Positions 61,730 to 64,000 of a stretch of DNA of 64,000 bases are shown in pieces; position 1 is the stretch's first letter, and each line of letters starts with the position of its first letter. The position numbers and the translations under genes were made by a program. The notes beneath the pieces were generated by a model that worked only from the letters and a program-made list of their open reading frames with translations, searched no databases and was not told the DNA's origin. Location: assembly GCA_034670405.1 (NCBI GenBank), contig JAXDDX010000001.1:11241001-11305000 (forward strand). The letters are read 5' to 3'. The DNA comes from Hoplostethus atlanticus (Eukaryota > Chordata > Actinopteri > Trachichthyiformes > Trachichthyidae).

Positions 61730-61789
61730 GTATAGACAGTGCAGGCAATCTGTTTCAGCACCCTCCTTGTTGGCTGAGACTGGGGCCGC

Positions 61790-62040
61790 TTGGCCAGGAA
61801 TCGCCATACAGTCTGATGGCTGTGGGCACAACAGAGCGCCTAAAGCTTTCTGTGTTGCCACCTTGAGGTTATGAGGTGGAGGCTGAAAGTGCTCAGCTAA
61901 ACATAGAGGAGATGGGAGGTGTTTTCTCGGTTGGAGTTCAGTTTAGTCCTGAACCTGCTACCTGCTATTGCCTCCAGGGTATCCGCCCTACTACAGAGCC
62001 AGCCTTTTCAACAAGTTTGTTGATCATGCCTGCCTCCGCA
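61790..62040 (-). pseudogene. antisense L2-like LINE C-terminal relic
   Basis: Read on the minus strand, 61993-62024 encodes INKLVEKAGSV, and 61803-61850 encodes SFRRSVVPTAIRLYGDS in another frame. These are the penultimate and final conserved blocks of teleost L2-type LINE proteins, in the right order about 150 bp apart. The block between them is shorter than usual and full of stops. Everything upstream in the protein is missing. The same final block ends the LINE relic at 50.6-51.3 kb. Confidence 0.75.
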
Positions 62041-62504
62041 GCACACCACTGGCCACAACTGATTAATTGATGATGATTGAACATGTAGTTTGTTGTAACA
62101 TTGAAAGAACAGCAGATACCTTAGAAAATTTGCTAGTAATAGTGCTATAGTACAGTACTGCAATTATTGAATGCTTAATTGTTGAATATAGCTATAATAA
62201 AGTCAAAGCCACTTCAATGCAGAAAGTGCAAACCCTAACTTTAAATTGTGCATGATTTTGAAAGGGCTATGAAACAAACAGGAAGATTGGCTGAACACAA
62301 GCATTTTACAGACAGCCATACAAATGTCAACATTGTGTAGACACCTGCATATATATTAACACTATACCATATTGCAGAATCATGCACCTCAAATGTTGAA
62401 AAGATCAAAGAACAAAAAGAACAAATCAAGAGAACACTCTCTGCCACCCCACCTGCCTCAAGTCTGCCCCCATACCTAACACACATGCTCTCTCTCTTCC
62501 AGAT

Positions 62505-63170
62505 GAATACCCAGACCTGTCTAAAGTGCCACCAGCTTACCTGGACCTGAGGAAGGTTTTCAACAAGCGGTAAACTACCTCTCTTCCTCCCCACTGACCA
62601 TACGACCGCACCATCAACCTACTGCCTGGTGCCACTCTAACCCGGGGGCGCCTCTACTCCCTCTCCGGTCAAGATAAGGAGGCAATGGAGAGGCATGTGC
62701 GGGAGTCTCTCGTTGCTGGTCTCACCGGCTGGTCTCATCCGTCCATGTATAGACTTCCAGGGGTTAAATTACATTTCTGTTAAGAACCGCTACCCTCTTC
62801 CACTCATCTCCTTTGCTTTCGAGCTTCTCAAGGGAGCTTCCATCTTGTCTAAGCTCGATCTGAGGAACGCCTACCACCTGGTTTGCATACGGGAGGGAGA
62901 TGAGTGGAAGAGGTTTTCAATACCTCCATCAGTCACTTTGAATATCTGGTCATGCCGTTTGGACTTGCCAAAGCCCCAGCCGTGTTCCAGGCTCTGGTGA
63001 ACGATGTGTCCGCGACATGATAAACAGGTTCGTGTTCATTTATCTGGACAACATCCTCATCTTCTCTCCCTCCCCCCAGGAACATGTGAGACACGTCTGC
63101 CTAGTCCTCCAGCGCCTACTGGATAACCAACTATTTGTGAAGGCCGAGAAGTGCGAGTTCCACATCCCTA
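62505..63170 (+). pseudogene. gypsy reverse transcriptase, frameshifted
   Basis: The linker segment EYPDLSKVPPAYLDLRKVF is followed by stops TAA (62571) and TGA (62595), then [19 protein letters not shown] in the same frame. A short deletion near 62735 removes the segment before the RT palm and shifts to the frame with [20 protein letters not shown] and [20 protein letters not shown]. Further shifts lead to [20 protein letters not shown] (near 62937-62996) and then, in a third frame, to [12 protein letters not shown] (63029-63064). The catalytic Tyr-x-Asp-Asp box reads YLDN, so one active-site aspartate is lost. RT normally copies the element's RNA into DNA in cytoplasmic particles; this copy cannot. 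Confidence 0.9.
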
Positions 63171-63180
63171 CTGCAACATC

Positions 63181-64000
63181 ATCTCAGAGGGTCGTGTACA
63201 GATGGACCAGGCCAAGGTGCAGCCCACTTCCCGTGAGGAGTTACAGCATTTCCTGGGCTTTGCAAACTTCTACCACTGCTTCATCAGGGACTACAGCACT
63301 CGTGCGGCACCCCTCACCTCTCTCACCTCCCGGGCCTCCCCGTTTTCCTGGACACCTGGCGCAGACAAAGCCTTCATGGAACTCAAGCACTGCTTCACCT
63401 CGACCCCCATTCTGAACCATCCCGACCCTGCCCTCCAGTTGGACGTGGAGGTGGACGCCTCTGATATAGGAGTGGGAACCGTCCTTTCCCAGCACTCACC
63501 TGCGGACCAGAAGCTCCATCCCTGTGTGTTCATCTCTCGCCGGATGACCCCCGCAGAACGTAACTACGACATTGTCAATCGAGAACTGTTGTTCTGGTGG
63601 CCCACCATGGGGAGGGACACACGCTCCTTCATGTCTGCCTGCGCCACATGCGTGCAGAATAAATCGGCCAACCGGGCTCCCTCTGGTCTCCTTCGCCCTC
63701 TCCCCATTCCACGTCCTTGGTCCCACATCGCCCTGGACTTCGTTACGGGCCTACCCCCCTCTGATGGCAACACCACCATCCTCACAGTGGTCGATCGTTT
63801 CTCTAAATCTGCTCACTTTATGCAACTCCCCAAACTCCCATCCGCCAAGGAGACTGCTGTTCTGCTCATTAACCATGTCTTCCGTATCCACGGTCTCACC
63901 CAGGACATTGTCTTGCATCGCGGTCCCCAGTTCATCTCCCAATTCTGGAGGTCCTTCTGCACTATCCTGGGTGCGACGGTCAGTCTCTCGTCTGGTTACC
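63181..64000 (+). pseudogene. gypsy RNase H-integrase in-frame fusion, open to window end
   Basis: One frame (first ATG at 63202) stays open for about 270 codons and has no stop before the window ends. It runs from the RT connection ([19 protein letters not shown]) through RNase H start ([14 protein letters not shown]) to [13 protein letters not shown]. It then jumps directly to the integrase zinc-finger end ([20 protein letters not shown]) and core ([28 protein letters not shown]). Most of RNase H, the tether and the His-His half of the zinc finger are missing, removed in frame. The second integrase aspartate, normally in an SDRGPQF-type motif, is His (LHRGPQF). The long open frame is notable next to the broken RT, but lost catalytic residues argue against function. 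Confidence 0.85.

Larger units (their letters stand above)
62490..64000 (+). mobile_element. Ty3/gypsy LTR retrotransposon pol relic, cut by window edge
   Basis: Pol-region homology in the order protease-RT linker, reverse transcriptase, RNase H, integrase starts near 62505 and continues past the end of the window. It is more GC-rich than its surroundings. The 5' part (gag, protease) is absent, at least two in-frame stops and several frameshifts disrupt the RT, and a large internal deletion joins RNase H to integrase. The copy is defective. The 3' end and any LTR lie outside. Confidence 0.9.

Noticed and set aside
1-64000. Bacterial-style operons, CRISPR arrays, phage or plasmid modules
   Set aside because: No ribosome-binding-site-spaced gene runs, no regularly spaced repeats with unique spacers, and repeat content typical of a vertebrate.

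Overview
The window looks like gene-poor, AT-rich nuclear DNA from a teleost fish. The lineage is inferred from its repeats: long (CA/GT)n and (GA/CT)n microsatellites, a Tc1-like transposon relic, L2-type LINE relics, a tRNA-derived SINE with a typical teleost 3' tail, hAT-like MITEs and a Ty3/gypsy pol relic. No plasmid, phage, bacterial or CRISPR structure was seen. I recognise no host protein-coding exon. Most open frames are short, lie in microsatellites or run antisense to mobile elements. I read it as intergenic DNA or a very large intron.

Layout. 1-6.4 kb: simple repeats, no recognised gene, and an expanded-spacing REST/RE1-like site at 5905. 6.4-8.3 kb: the best candidate host regulatory region, CpG-enriched, with a minus-strand TATA box (7103-7112) and two good minus-strand splice donors (6746 and 6522). 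This suggests the noncoding first exon of a gene running left, perhaps neuronal given the RE1-like site. 8.5-15 kb: a composite GT/GA repeat, then featureless DNA. 15.0-16.4 kb: a Tc1-like relic, internally deleted and frameshifted, whose right inverted repeat is split by a ~455 bp LTR-like insertion. 16.4-34.9 kb: microsatellites, hairpins, short tandem duplications and a few dispersed-repeat fragments. 35.0-35.3 kb and 37.8-38.7 kb: two LINE relics on opposite strands. 40.4 kb: tRNA-derived SINE. 45.6-45.9 kb: hAT-like MITE. 50.6-51.3 kb: L2-like LINE relic. 56.2 kb: perfect 52-bp palindrome. 59.5 kb: abundant teleost dispersed repeat. 61.2-64 kb: a dense repeat cluster with an LTR end plus tRNA-Lys-type primer-binding site, a Tc1-type terminal repeat, a 174-bp hAT MITE with perfect target duplication, an antisense LINE tail, and a Ty3/gypsy pol relic that runs off the right edge.

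No genes here form a pathway. The content is a history of insertions around one possible promoter. I found no convincing new biological system. The items most worth checking are the candidate promoter with its RE1-like site, the perfect palindrome, and the gypsy relic in which RNase H is joined in frame to integrase.
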